NCBI RefSeq assembly: GCF_049306965.1
Contig: NC_133199.1
Location: forward strand, 43,382,001 to 43,446,000
Source: Danio rerio
Taxonomy: Eukaryota; Chordata; Actinopteri; Cypriniformes; Danionidae
Reading direction: 5' to 3'
DNA: 64,000 nucleotides
The notes beneath the pieces were generated by a model. That model was given only the letters and a program-made list of their open reading frames with translations, was not told where the DNA came from and searched no databases. The position numbers and the translations under genes are program-made. This document shows positions 22,672 to 33,612 of this stretch, piece after piece (position 1 is the first letter of the stretch; each line of letters begins with the position of its first letter).

Positions 22672-23831
22672 GTAAGTAAATAAACATATTCTTAATAATA
22701 CAACAGAGGATTGATCAATTATTTCTAGTCATGTATAGACAGAAAGCTCTTCTCCAGTTGATCATGTTCTGTAATATTGTGTTCTGTGCAGTGAGTAAAC
22801 AGTGAGTGTTTGTCAGTCGACACCATACAGAGGATTTTCTCTGTTGCAGGATCTTTTGTTTTCAGACTGAATTAAATAATTTCTTGCTTTATAAGTTTGT
22901 GATTTAGAAATAAATGGCAGCAATTACATTAAACGACTCATTAAAGGCTGCTATTTTAACAGCACTGCAGAATATAAGATGAACTTTTAGCAAAACCTTT
23001 TTACATTTAAGTTTTGGTGTTGATTTAGGAAAATGACGAGCTTAAATCTTTATACTTTTGATCACTTTAGTTTGAAGAACTTCACTGTTTTTAAACTGTA
23101 TCCAACATTTCTTCATGATCATCAAGATATAAATGAGAGTGTGTAAGTGTGTATAATCGTGTGTGACAGATGCTTTTCAGCAGAGCGAGTTACAGTGAAG
23201 ATGATCCTGAAACTGACACAGAATCATGATCGTCTCTTCAGTGTAACTCTCAGTGCTTTGCTGATCACAGACTCTGCATGAGTTGTGTTTCTGACAGTCA
23301 GATTCAGCTTTTAGAGTTAAATCAGACCTCAAATCCTCACTGATCTCCGTCTTTACTCAGTCAGCAAATGTGCTTTGAGAGTTTTTGGTTGAGTTGATCT
23401 GGATATTGCGAACGCTGAGAGTTTTAAAGATGTTAAATTCACACGTGTGTTACTGAAAGTCATTCTGGATTGAGGATTTGTGCTTATTTAAAACCAAATA
23501 GTTTATTTCAAGTTTATTTCTTCATGAATCAGCAGATTTATTCTGAACATGTTCTCTTCTCACAGTAATTATGAATATGATCGTGTAAATGGAGGAAAAC
23601 TTTAATGAGTGACGGCTGAGTGTTTAGAAGATGCTGAATTTACACACAATTGAGTCTCTGAATGACTGTTTAGACTGAACGTGACGCTTTACTGAGTTCT
23701 GTTCAGTGTTTTAACCATAATAATATTCATTTTTAATTTAATATATATTAATATACAGAGTCAACTTTATTCTGAACCTGTTATTATCTTCATATGGGAA
23801 TCATTGTTCATTGAGTAATGCTTGTTCTCGA

Positions 23832-23852
23832 GTGTGTGTGTGTGTGTGTGTG
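23832..23852. repeat. (TG)n tract upstream of C1
   Basis: A short TG run about 45 bases before the C1 acceptor. The homologous run before C2 is about three times as long. Confidence 0.9.
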
Positions 23853-23894
23853 TCTCCTGGTCACGGCTGTGTTTGTCTGCTCTTCTCTCCTCAG

Positions 23895-24220
23895 CCGTCT
23901 CTCCTCCTCAAGTGAGCGTCCTGTCGCCCTCCAGTGCAGAGATCTCCTCCAAGCGGGCGGCTACACTGCTGTGTGTGGCCAACAAGGGCTTCCCGTCAGA
24001 CTGGAGGCTGGTCTGGAAGGTGTCGGGCAGCAGCGGGGGTCAGGAGAGCAGCAGTGCTGGGCTCCTGGAGAAGGACGGTCTGTACAGCTGGAGCAGCAGC
24101 CTGACTCTCTCTGAGCAGCAGTGGATGGAGAGCGTCTCAGTGAGCTGTGAGGCCACACGGAGCGGCCAGCCTGCGCACACTGCAGAATACACTGTGACGA
24201 GACAGCAGTGTTCAGAGTAG
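23895..24220 (+). CDS. Immunoglobulin light-chain constant domain C1
   Basis: A single C1-set Ig domain exon after acceptor tctcctcag. It opens VSPPQVSVLSPSSAEISS, has the first Cys in ATLLCVANKGFPSDW, the Trp in LVWKVSG, the second Cys in VSVSCEATRSG and the terminal inter-chain Cys in RQQCSE before TAG. It has 107 complete residues plus the junction codon. It is joined by splicing to rearranged J1. GFPSDW and the CSE end are typical of teleost kappa-like light chains. Polyadenylation follows at 24375. It is fully open and looks functional. Confidence 0.95.
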
Positions 24221-24374
24221 ACCTGCAGCACACACACACACCACATCTGTGTGTCTTTACTCACATTCACTGCACTTTCAGTCTCTCAGTGTGCTCTGCT
24301 CTGCTTTCTGTCTTTCACACCAGACTAAATGTGTGGAGTTTCTTATTCTGTCATCATTTGATTGTAATTCAGTC

Positions 24375-24384
24375 AATAAATAAA
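24375..24384 (+). terminator. Poly(A) signal after C1
   Basis: Overlapping AATAAATAAA about 155 bases after the C1 stop. Confidence 0.8.
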
Positions 24385-25023
24385 GCTGTAAGTGTCTGTC
24401 TTTGAGTCTTCTGTCGTCTTTATTTCAGGACAGTGGCAGTGTGTGTTTCTGTGTCAGTTTAGTTTCTGCTTCATGTTTGATCAATAATCTTCAGTCAGTG
24501 GAGCATGAAAACAGCTGCAGATTCAGGAGGAACAGAAACATGCAGATCACTCATCAACATCACTCACACACTGATAGAGGAGCAGAACATGATGGAGAGA
24601 GATTTGGGTTATTTAGTCGATGGAAAACGTAACAAATGCTGTTTTCAGTTCATTTAAATGGAAATTATTACTTTGTGAATTTTTCACAGTTAAAAATAAT
24701 AGTTAAATGCAGTACAGCTTCCAGTGCTGATATTGGCACTAAAATGCTGCTTACATGTAGGTCTTCACGTGATTATACTGTATACATATTAAGATTTTAT
24801 TTTTAACACTGACACTTCTGTTTTTTTCCAGATTTTCTTTCACTGGACACTTTAATAATTCAGAGTTGAGCTCATTAAATAACAGACTGCATGTGCAGAA
24901 GTCTGCAGATATTTACCCCATCATTTAGTCTATTTATTTACGTGTACATTTATGTTTTTTTAAATTATTGTCATTAATATTATTGACTAGTATGAAAATG
25001 TTCATGATTTATTTATAATTGTG

Positions 25024-26317
25024 TTAAAGAGCCACTATTTTGCATTAAAAAAGTTAATATTTTGGTTTAGGGGTCTCCAACAACAGACTGATCTGCATGC
25101 CAGGTCAAAAAACACTTTCATTGTCTGATAATCTGCATTTATTTTACCTAATTATCCCAGTGACTCCCATTAGAATCGTTCAGCGATTAATTTGTTTCCA
25201 AACCCCTCCTTAGCGCAAAGTTAATCTGCACTTATTGGTCCGATGACCCAGTCTATTGCGTTCATCGCGAGAGAGAAAGAATAGTCGACCACGGCTATGA
25301 AATAGCAGCCAGAGAGTATGTGAGAGCCCAATGCTGGAATGCATTAAAGCAGTGCAGTTAAACACCAGCATATTACTCTTCTCTTAAACCTAACCCCAAG
25401 TAATAACAACAACACACATTCAGTAATAATCCACACAGTGGCAAAAGTTGAACTATTTTGAAAATTGACCGCATTGCGCTTTTGTAGGAATGGCTGATGT
25501 TGGCCAAAGCAAAGGCAAACAGCAGAGGATCGGCAAATTAAAAACGCATATAAATCAGAAAGAAGCAACCGTCATGTTTTTAACGTAGTTTTGGACATGA
25601 TATGTGAACAGCCCCATACAGATTTAACCATACAGATCTATAATCAATACGTGATTACCAGCCGCGTGGGGCGATTGCAGCTTATAACACACAATAAACA
25701 CATATTTTGCAAACTACACATAATGAGGCAACAATTTTAATGACACGTTATGATCTGGAGGAAGAAGAAACTGGTCCATATGAACTATTAAAGTCTGACA
25801 AAGTCCCATAGTCTCTGCTGCTCCTTCAATAGCAAACGGCCGGCGAATCCCGCATTGCAGCATAGATTATTGTATCAAAAATCAGAAAAATGACAGGAGC
25901 AAACACAGCACTAGGTTGGCTATACTGTGGTGTTGTTGTGAAAATGAACTTTAACCCTTTATTCCCCGCAGCCGAATCTCCATCTGTCAGTGATTGTCAT
26001 CTTCGCGTCATGATCAGTCCTGTGATCCCCCGCGCCTCCGCTGGTGTCTGAAGTGAAAGCGCGAGCACATTTTACGAGAACTGAAACTACATATTTGGTG
26101 ATGTACCGCATCGACGTCGATGCGATCAAGCAAAAGATGTAAACCCAACTTGGTTCGTTTATTCTACTCTTGAGTCAAATATTTAGCTAAAGAGTTAATA
26201 GTTTTAAACATGCTGCACCTTTAGATTTGAGCCTCAGCTGGATGTTTTCATTCACCTTGAGCTGTTTTACACTGCATGAAGATCATTTTCAAAAACCCGT
26301 AATAGTGGCTCTTTTAA
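25024..26317. mobile_element. TTAA-flanked non-autonomous DNA transposon
   Basis: The left end is TTAAAGAGCCACTATTTTGC; the right end, reversed, is TTAAAAGAGCCACTATTACG. The inverted ends plus TTAA at both borders (25024-25027 and 26314-26317) point to a piggyBac- or Kolobok-type element of about 1.29 kb. No transposase frame is visible. Its left border is exactly where homology between the two J-C blocks ends. Confidence 0.75.
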
Positions 26318-26446
26318 AGAATGAAGAGGACAACATTAAGAGTCAGAAACCATGACATGTCTGAGGGCCATATTCAGTAGATCAGGCAGACAGCAGTCGT
26401 GGTGAAATGCTGGTCTGGTTCATGTTCAGTAAATGGTTGAGTTGAG

Positions 26447-26790
26447 TTGAATCTGAATGTCAGTGTTGAAGGAAGATCCGCTGAAGAGCAGCTCCAGCAA
26501 ACTCAACCAAACAACACAATCTGTGATGGAGACCATGAAGCAAAACTCCAGCAGCTGATGGAGATCCAGAAGAAAGCTTTAGAGAAAGCAGACTCAGACA
26601 TGAGCGTTTCTCCTCTGAGCAAACAGAGAAAGATGAAGAGCTGCAGAACACAAACACAAACACTGAATCCAGAATCACTGAAGAGAAGAGAAAGAAGAAC
26701 ATCAGCTGAATAAACTCCTGCAGACCACAGCTGACATCTACAGCAGTCCAGAGAGAGGAAGAAGAGGACTAGAAGAAGAGGATCTGATCA
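26447..26790 (+). pseudogene. Possible decayed coiled-coil coding fragment
   Basis: The frame at 26447-26713 (AKLQQLMEIQKKALEKADSD and onwards) and the adjoining frame after 26700 (HQLNKLLQTTADIYSSPERG) look like pieces of one Glu/Lys-rich coiled coil, broken by a frame change. Such tails are common in fish immune GTPase families, but no GTPase or other domain is present. I cannot name it. It may be chance. Confidence 0.25.
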
Positions 26791-27090
26791 CGCGAGACAC
26801 AATCATCAACATAAGAACAAACACAAAACATAACAAAACTGAACAAACTGTTAATGTGTGTTTGTGTGCGTGTGTGCGTTTGTGGTCTGATGGAGACTCT
26901 GGTGAACAATGATGGACTTTTGGTTTGTTTCTGTCCACTAATGCTTTGACTTTTGCTCTCTATGATGATGAAGAGCGACAGATTCATCTGGATGATTTTA
27001 TTTCTGATGCTTGAGTGACTGTAGTTTCACATCCTCCTGTGAGCTGCTCCAGGATCAGTTCAGTCTCTGTGACTCTGACTGACTGACGGA

Positions 27091-27118
27091 GGTTTTTGTA
27101 CCACTCTTTATCACTGTG
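27091..27118 (-). other. V5 recombination signal sequence, 12-bp spacer
   Basis: Nonamer GGTTTTTGT (27091-27099), spacer accactctttat, heptamer CACTGTG (27112-27118). Confidence 0.93.
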
Positions 27119-27609
27119 TCAACACATCTTTACTGTTGATGTAGTGTAAACTCATACAGTAATAATGTCCAGCATCTTCAGTCTGGACTCCACTGATGCT
27201 CAGAGTGAAATCAACATGAGATCCACTGCCACTGAATCTAGATGCTGTTCCTGACTGGAGACGGTTTACGTAATAAATCAAGAGTTTAGGAGCTTCTCCA
27301 GGTTTCTGTAAGTACCAGTACAAACAGGGGTATGGGCTGCAGTTTGAATATTGATTGAGTTTGCATCTCATCTCCACATTTTCTCCAGGTTTAACAGGTT
27401 CCACTGGACTTTGAGTCACTGTGATCTGAGCTGCACATCCTGAGAAACAAATCATTCACACTATTAGTCTACAAAGATCATCATTTATCAGTCCATCTTT
27501 AAGCTTGTTCAGATGACACTACAGCTATAATATATTCAGATATAAACTGGTCACCTCGCAGGATGAAGCTGTATGAAAGAGTCCAGATGAAGATGATGAT
27601 GAAGGTCAT
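27119..27609 (-). CDS. Immunoglobulin light-chain V gene V5
   Basis: The leader exon (27609-27555) starts [18 protein letters not shown]. The V exon (27439-27119) opens [20 protein letters not shown]. It then has MRCKLNQY, a CDR1 Cys pair (NCSPYPC), [41 protein letters not shown] and CDR3 MSLHYINSKDV. It is open with good splice sites and RSS. It lies between C1 and J2, so it could join by inversion to either J1 or J2. Confidence 0.92.
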
Positions 27610-27661
27610 GATGATGAAGATTGATGTGTGTGTCAGTGATGAAGTGTTCAACTCACAGCAC

Positions 27662-27686
27662 TATAAACACTCACAGCACTCAATAT

Positions 27687-27692
<6 letters not shown>
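27662..27692 (-). promoter_or_regulatory. V5 promoter: octamer-like element and TATA box
   Basis: TATAAA at 27662-27667 and ATGCAAAC at 27685-27692 on the + strand, followed outward by (CA)n. Confidence 0.75.

Positions 27693-27743
<51 letters not shown>
27691..27743. repeat. (CA)n microsatellite next to V5 octamer
   Basis: About 25 CA dinucleotides abut the octamer on its distal side. Confidence 0.95.
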
Positions 27744-27745
<2 letters not shown>

Positions 27746-28524
27746 ATCATCTACATCAGGACAGCAGATGCGTTGGTTGTGGTTTTGTGCTGCAGCTTTA
27801 CTAATAAGCCGCTTCTGAACTGTTGTAATATCTCTGAGCTCGGCTAAATCAGTGTAATGGAGTGATTCTATTCAGAGAGAGATATTCAGAGATATGTTTA
27901 GGGATATATTCAGTGTGTCGATGGTTGTGATGTTTGTAATAGTTGAGGGCAGTAAATGTGGTTTGATCTGCTCTATTCTGAGCTGCAGAAACTCTGAACA
28001 CTGTTTGATTGGTTTAACTCTCTGAACTGGAACAGATTCACTTTCACTTCTGCTCATCAACTCATCATCAGACCCTCATCAAGACTAAGTTTTATAACAC
28101 TTTTACACTGCATAAATGTAATATTAATGAAATAAAACTGAAGATGGAGTGGTTTGTGTATTTTTGGTTAGACATTACCCTCAGACATTACCCTAATTTT
28201 GATTACATATGATCTTAACTGGTGAGTTATGATGAACAATAATTTAATTAATCATTTTCATAATAATCTACTGTATAATTTGAAAAATAACAGCATGTAC
28301 TGTAAAAGTATGTTTTAAGTGATTTTAAAATATTGATAGTGGAGATGAGAAAATTATGCTGAAACAATTACATGAGGATAAGTAGAAATTATTTTCAGAA
28401 AAACTGATAAAGCTCAAGCAAACTTTATATTCAAATCAATATGTGTTGGTTCAAAGCCATTGTGTGTGTTCAGTGTTTGAGCTGCTCCAGGATCAGTTCA
28501 GTCTCTGCGACTCTGACTGACGGA

Positions 28525-28552
28525 GGTTTTTGTATCACTCTTTATCACTGTG
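28525..28552 (-). other. V6 recombination signal sequence, 12-bp spacer
   Basis: Nonamer GGTTTTTGT (28525-28533), 12-base spacer atcactctttat, heptamer CACTGTG (28546-28552). Confidence 0.93.
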
Positions 28553-28992
28553 TCAACACTGGACCACTGTGGAAACTCTGACAGTAATAATGTCCAGCAT
28601 CTTCAGTCTGGACTCCACTGATGCTCAGAGTGAAATCTCTGTTAGATCCACTGCCACTGAATCTAGATGCAGTTCCTGACTGAAGCTTTTTCACATAACG
28701 AATCAGGAGTTTAGGAGCTTCTCCATGTTTCTGCAAATACCAGAATAAACCTTCATCTCCATCATTCCATCTCTGCACATCTCTGCTGGTTCTGCAGGTG
28801 ATGGACACGGGTTTGTCTGGTTCTGCTGTGATTGAGGGACTCTGAGTGACGCTGATCTGTCCTCCACACTCTGAAACACAAGAAGAAAGTCAGCATTAGT
28901 CCTGAATGTCTGAGCTGTGAGATGCAGTGAAAGTGAGTCTGACCGTGGAGGATCAGCAGCAGAGAGCAGATGATCAGAGCGAGCGTCTTCAT
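28553..28992 (-). CDS. Immunoglobulin light-chain V gene V6 (mosaic of V4- and V2-type)
   Basis: The leader exon (28992-28944) reads [16 protein letters not shown], as in V4. The V exon (28870-28553) is [34 protein letters not shown]1 [29 protein letters not shown]2 [29 protein letters not shown] and CDR3 [12 protein letters not shown]1 to CDR2 is V4-like, whereas CDR3 and the 3' flank are V2-like. FR2 has His where all others have Pro or Arg-Pro (QKHGEA). It is open and looks functional. Confidence 0.9.
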
Positions 28993-30082
28993 CTTCACTG
29001 AAGCTCAGAGAACTGAAGGACAGAGATGCTGATTCACAGTCAGACTGATATTGAGCTCCAGTGTCAGGGGCAGGACACACATTCAAAACCTCCAGCTCAC
29101 ACTGAGCACAGATCAGCAAGATCAGCATTAACAAAACCTTCATATTCAAATATAAACATTTTTAAATGAGCCTGTTCTCAAAGCAAGAGTGTAGATTTAC
29201 TCTCCACCTGCACACAAAAACAAAGAAGAAGTGATGAGCTGAAATGATGATCATTCTCATGTGCTGTTCTGTTCATGCGCTTCATTTCAGGCTTTTGAAA
29301 ACATTGTAAATAAGTAAATCTAATACACTTAATACTAAAAACAACATGAAATCAAGCAGGTCTCATGCTGCAATATTTACACAATTTCAGTTTGAGGAGG
29401 AATTAATCTTCTGGAAAGGGGCAGACATGTGACGCAACAACTATTTTATCTTGATTATTGTTTTTTAATAATTGTTTTGGAGGCCAAAATCAGAAATAAA
29501 TGATTATTTACAGTCATGCCTACTGTTATGGTGGACTAGCAGCAAACTTGACTTGAAGTGACTTACACTTGTCTTTAATATGTCGCTTGTCTTTCATTAT
29601 CTCCTCGTCTCAGTTGAGTCTAACACAGTAAATCCTGACTGGATAATTTCCTTTCTAGTTTTGTGCTGCAAACATCTAAACGAACCGTAGCAGCCGCTCA
29701 CTAGACACCAGAGAAAGGCACAGCCAATCGCCATGTCCATATGTGTTTGAGGGAGATGGAGAACAGGATTGAACCCTTTCTGTACATTTACATTAATGAG
29801 AGTTGACAGCATTATTTTATTTTGGACGTGACTAAATTATTGATGGGTCATTTCAGTAATGGGTGGATATTGGTCTGGACACGTCTCCTCTCTCCATGCT
29901 AGTTCTACAGCCTTGTCCTGAAAAGTCTCCTTTGATTTCAGGAGTGTGTAGATGTTCATCAGGTGGTTTCAGAGTTTGGGTTTGGACGTCAGATACACAT
30001 CATTTATACACATTTTCCCTTGTTGATCAGCAAGTGAGGGTTCATATTAATAAGGAGAAATAAAATGAAGGAGATTCATGTG

Positions 30083-30083
<1 letters not shown>

Positions 30084-30162
<79 letters not shown>
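30084..30162. repeat. (TG)n tract upstream of J2
   Basis: About 39 TG dinucleotides, longer than the homologous tract before J1. Confidence 0.95.
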
Positions 30163-30165
<3 letters not shown>

Positions 30166-30210
30166 GATGTGTGTGTTGTGAGCCTCAGTTCAGTCAGTGA
30201 AGCGTTCAGA

Positions 30211-30249
30211 GGTTTTTGTTCAGCCGCTCTATTAGTTTGTATCACTGTG
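30211..30249 (+). other. J2 recombination signal sequence, 23-bp spacer
   Basis: Nonamer GGTTTTTGT (30211-30219), the same 23-base spacer as J1, heptamer CACTGTG (30243-30249). Confidence 0.93.
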
Positions 30250-30287
30250 GTACACTTTCGGCGGCGGCACTAAACTGGATGTTGGCA
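30250..30287 (+). CDS. Immunoglobulin light-chain J segment J2
   Basis: 38 bp encoding YTFGGGTKLDVG, identical as protein to J1 with one silent change (acc to act in the Thr codon), followed by donor gtaagt. It splices to C2. Confidence 0.92.
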
Positions 30288-31445
30288 GTAAGTAAATAAA
30301 CATATTCTTATTAATACAACAGAGGATTGATCAATTATTTCTAGTCATGTATAGACAGAAAGCTCTTCTCCAGTTGATCATGTTCTGTAATATTGTGTTC
30401 TGTGCAGTGAGTAAACAGTGAGTGTTTGTCAGTCGACACCATACAGAGGATTTTCTCTGTTGCAGGATCTTTTGTTTTCAGACTGAATTAAATAATTTCT
30501 TGCTTCATAAGATTGTGATTTAGAAATAAATGGCAGCAATTACATTAAACGACTCATTAAAGGCTGCTATTTTAACAGCACTGCAGAATATGAGATGAAC
30601 TTTTAGCAAAACCTTTTTACATTTAAGTTTTGGTGTTGATTTAGGAAAATGACGAGCTTAAATCTTTATACTTTTGATCACTTTAGTTTGAAGAACTTCA
30701 CTGTTTTTAAACTGTATCCAACATTTCTTCATGATCATCAAGATATAAATGAGAGTGTGTAAGTGTGTATAATCGTGTGTGACAGATGCTTTTCAGCAGA
30801 GCGAGTTACAGTGAAGATGATCCTGAAACTGACACAGAATCATGATCGTCTCTTCAGTGTAACTCTCAGTGCTTTGCTGATCACAGACTCTGCATGAGTT
30901 GTGTTTCTGACAGTCAGATTCAGCTTTTAGAGTTAAATCAGACCTCAAATCCTCACTGATCTCCGTCTTTACTCAGTCAGCAAATGTGCTTTGAGAGTTT
31001 TTGGTTGAGTTGATCTGGATATTGCGAACGCTGAGAGTTTTAAAGATGTTAAATTCACACGTGTGTTACTGAAAGTCATTCTGGATTGAGGATTTGTGCT
31101 TATTTAAAACCAAATAGTTTATTTCAAGTTTATTTCTTCATGAAGCAGCAGATTTATTCTGAACATGTTCTCTTCTCACAGTAATTATGAATATGATCGT
31201 GTAAATGGAGGAAAACTTTAATGAGTGACGGCTGAGTGTTTAGAAGATGCTGAATTTACACACAATTGAGTCTCTGAATGACTGTTTAGACTGAACGTGA
31301 CGCTTTACTGAGTTCTGTTCAGTGTTTTAACCATAATAATATTCATTTTTAATTTAATATATATTAATATACAGAGTCAACTTTATTCTGAACCTGTTAT
31401 TATCTTCATATGGGAGTCATTGTTCATTGAGTAATGCTTGTTCTC

Positions 31446-31448
<3 letters not shown>

Positions 31449-31514
<66 letters not shown>
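31449..31514. repeat. (TG)n tract upstream of C2
   Basis: A TG run close to the C2 acceptor, expanded about threefold relative to C1. Confidence 0.95.
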
Positions 31515-31518
<4 letters not shown>

Positions 31519-31564
31519 AGTGTCTCCTGGTCACGGCTGTGTTTGTCTGCTCTTCTCTCCTCAG

Positions 31565-31890
31565 CCGTCTCTCCTCCTCAAGTGAGCGTCCTGTCGCCCT
31601 CCAGTGCAGAGATCTCCTCCAAGCGGGCGGCTACACTGCTGTGTGTGGCCAACAAGGGCTTCCCGTCAGACTGGAGGCTGGTCTGGAAGGTGTCGGGCAG
31701 CAGCGGGGGTCAGGAGAGCAGCAGTGCTGGGCTCCTGGAGAAAGACGGTCTGTACAGCTGGAGCAGCAGCCTGACTCTCTCTGAGCAGCAGTGGATGGAG
31801 AGCGTCTCAGTGAGCTGTGAGGCCACACGGAGCGGCCAGCCTGCGCACACTGCAGAATACACTGTGACGAGACAGCAGTGTTCAGAGTAG
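31565..31890 (+). CDS. Immunoglobulin light-chain constant domain C2
   Basis: A second constant-domain exon with the same acceptor (tctcctcag) and the same length as C1. I find only a silent change (gag aag to gag aaa within LLEKDG), so the encoded domain is identical to C1, including CVANKGFPSDW, VSCEATRSG and the terminal RQQCSE. It pairs with J2 about 1.3 kb upstream. The duplication is therefore recent, or the copies have been homogenised by gene conversion. Confidence 0.95.
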
Positions 31891-32040
31891 ATCTGCAGCA
31901 CACACACCACATCTGTGTGTCTTTACTCACATTCACTGCACTTTCAGTCTCTCACTGCGCTCTGCTCTGCTTTCTGTCTTTCACACCAGACTAAATGTGT
32001 GGAGTTTCTTATTCTGTCATCATTTGATTGTAATTCAGTC

Positions 32041-32050
32041 AATAAATAAA
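32041..32050 (+). terminator. Poly(A) signal after C2
   Basis: AATAAATAAA about 150 bases after the C2 stop, homologous to that of C1. Confidence 0.8.
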
Positions 32051-33050
32051 GCTGTAAGTGTCTGTCTTTGAGTCTCGTGTGTCGTCTTTATTTCAGGACA
32101 GTGGCAGTGTGTGTTTCTGTGTCAGTTTAGTTTCTGCTTCATGTTTGATCAATAATCTTCAGTCAGTGGAGCATGAAAACAGCTGCAGATTCAGGAGGAA
32201 CAGAAACATGCAGATCACTCATCAACATCACTCACACACTGATAGAGGAGCAGAACATGATAGAGAGAGATTTGGGTTATTTATTTGATGGAAAACATAA
32301 CAAATGCTGTTTTCAGTTCATTTAAATGGAAATTATTACTTTGTGAATTTTTCATGAGTTAAAAGTAATAATTAAATGCAGTACAGCTTCCAGTGCTGAT
32401 ATTGGCACTAAAATGCTGCTTACATGTAGGTCTTCACGTGATTATACTGTATACATATTAAGATTTTATTTTTAACACTGACACTTCTGTTTTTTCCAGA
32501 TTTTCATTCACTGGACACTTTAATAATTCAGAGATGAGCTCATTAAATAACAGACTGCATGTGCAGAAGTCTGCAGATATTTACCCCATCATTTAGTCTA
32601 TTTATTTACGTGTACATTTATGTTTTTTTGAATTATTGTCATTAATATTATTGACTAGTATGAAAATGTTCATGATTTATTTATAATGGAGTTTGTACAG
32701 TGATATTTTCTGTCTTTCAGTAGATTTATTATGTGAGAGAAATTCTTTGATTACCAAATAAGTGGATCTAATTAGATTTGCTTTGTAAACATAATTTTTT
32801 TTTTTAAAGGTAATATTTTTATTTCATAAGTTAAGTTTTTAATTTCTGATACTACCAAAGTCATTCTGCATAAATCTGCAGATATTTTTAAAAAAATTTT
32901 TTTTTATACAAAATTCTGTGCAAAATAGCTAAAAATGTCCACAGATTTTGTCTGACGCCAGTCATAACTCAGTGTTCATCTGTGTGTAGTGTGTGTGTTT
33001 GAGCTGCTCCAGGATCAGTTCAGTCTCTGTGACTCTGACTGACTGACGGA

Positions 33051-33078
33051 GGTTGTTGTACCACTCTTTATCACTGTG
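33051..33078 (-). other. V7 recombination signal sequence, variant nonamer
   Basis: The nonamer reads GGTTGTTGT (33051-33059), one change from the GGTTTTTGT of every other segment here. The spacer is 12 bases and the heptamer is CACTGTG (33072-33078). The change falls in the A-tract of the nonamer and may lower use of V7. Confidence 0.88.
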
Positions 33079-33612
33079 TGAACACATTTTTACTGTTCAT
33101 CCAGTAGTAACTCTGACAGTAATAATGTCCAGCATCTTCAGTCTGGACTCCACTGATGCTCAAGGTATAATCACTATGAGATCCACTGCCACTGAATCTA
33201 GATAGGGTTCCTGACGCAAGGCTGCTTGCATCATATATAAGGAGTTTGTGAACTTCTCCTGGTTTCTGTAAGTACCAGTAGACACACGGTGGGCCGCAGG
33301 TTGAATGTTTACTGAGTTTGCAATACATCTGAATATTTTCACCAGGTCTTACTGTTTTCACAGAAGGAGTCTGAGTCACTGTGATCTCAGCTGCTTTAGA
33401 GCCTGAAATACAAAAAATAAATATATATTTGAGTCCATTGTTTGTTTTTAAATGTTTGCTGTACTATTAATCTGTATGCTTACATCAATTTTTGTTTATT
33501 TATGTTTTTTTCTATTACAAGTTATTTTTCATTAATTTTAAAATGCATACTGTTCACCTCGCAGGATAAAGCTGTATGAAAGAGTCCAGATGAAGACGAT
33601 GATGAAGGTCAT
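33079..33612 (-). CDS. Immunoglobulin light-chain V gene V7
   Basis: The leader exon (33612-33558) reads [18 protein letters not shown]. The V exon (33402-33079) follows acceptor gtatttcag and opens GSKAAEITVTQTPSVKTVRP. It then has MYCKLSKH, a CDR1 Cys pair (TCGPPC), [17 protein letters not shown], a FR3 with [27 protein letters not shown] and CDR3 QSYYWMNSKNV. It is more diverged than V1/V3/V5 but open. FR2 has EVH for EAP. It lies 3' of C2, so it can reach J1 or J2 only by inversion that also flips the J-C interval. Confidence 0.9.

Larger units (their letters stand above)
20955..25023. repeat. Segmental duplication, copy 1 (V4-J1-C1 block)
   Basis: From within the V4 exon through J1, the J-C intron, C1 and about 800 bp beyond, the sequence matches 28553-32688 almost base for base. 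Differences are scattered substitutions and different (TG)n lengths before J and before C. Homology stops at the TTAA element at 25024. Confidence 0.9.
28553..32688. repeat. Segmental duplication, copy 2 (V6-J2-C2 block)
   Basis: Counterpart of 20955-25023 at an offset of about 7.6 kb. After 32688 the sequence continues without the TTAA transposon found at the same point in copy 1, and the two flanks are unrelated beyond that point. Confidence 0.9.

Noticed and set aside
23961-24270. Antisense open frames over the C1 exon (and 31631-31936 over C2)
   Set aside because: They are shadows of the constant-domain exon on the opposite strand, without domains or splice signals.
28553-28992. V6 as a pseudogene because the visible frame seems to start late (MSITC)
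   Set aside because: The V exon has no stop from the acceptor to the RSS. It simply has no start codon before that point because it begins by splicing from the leader.
22500-31790. Long frames reading MCVCVCV… or THTHTH… across the (TG)n/(CA)n tracts
   Set aside because: They are translations of microsatellites and lie in introns or flanks. Only the Ig part downstream of the acceptor is real coding sequence.
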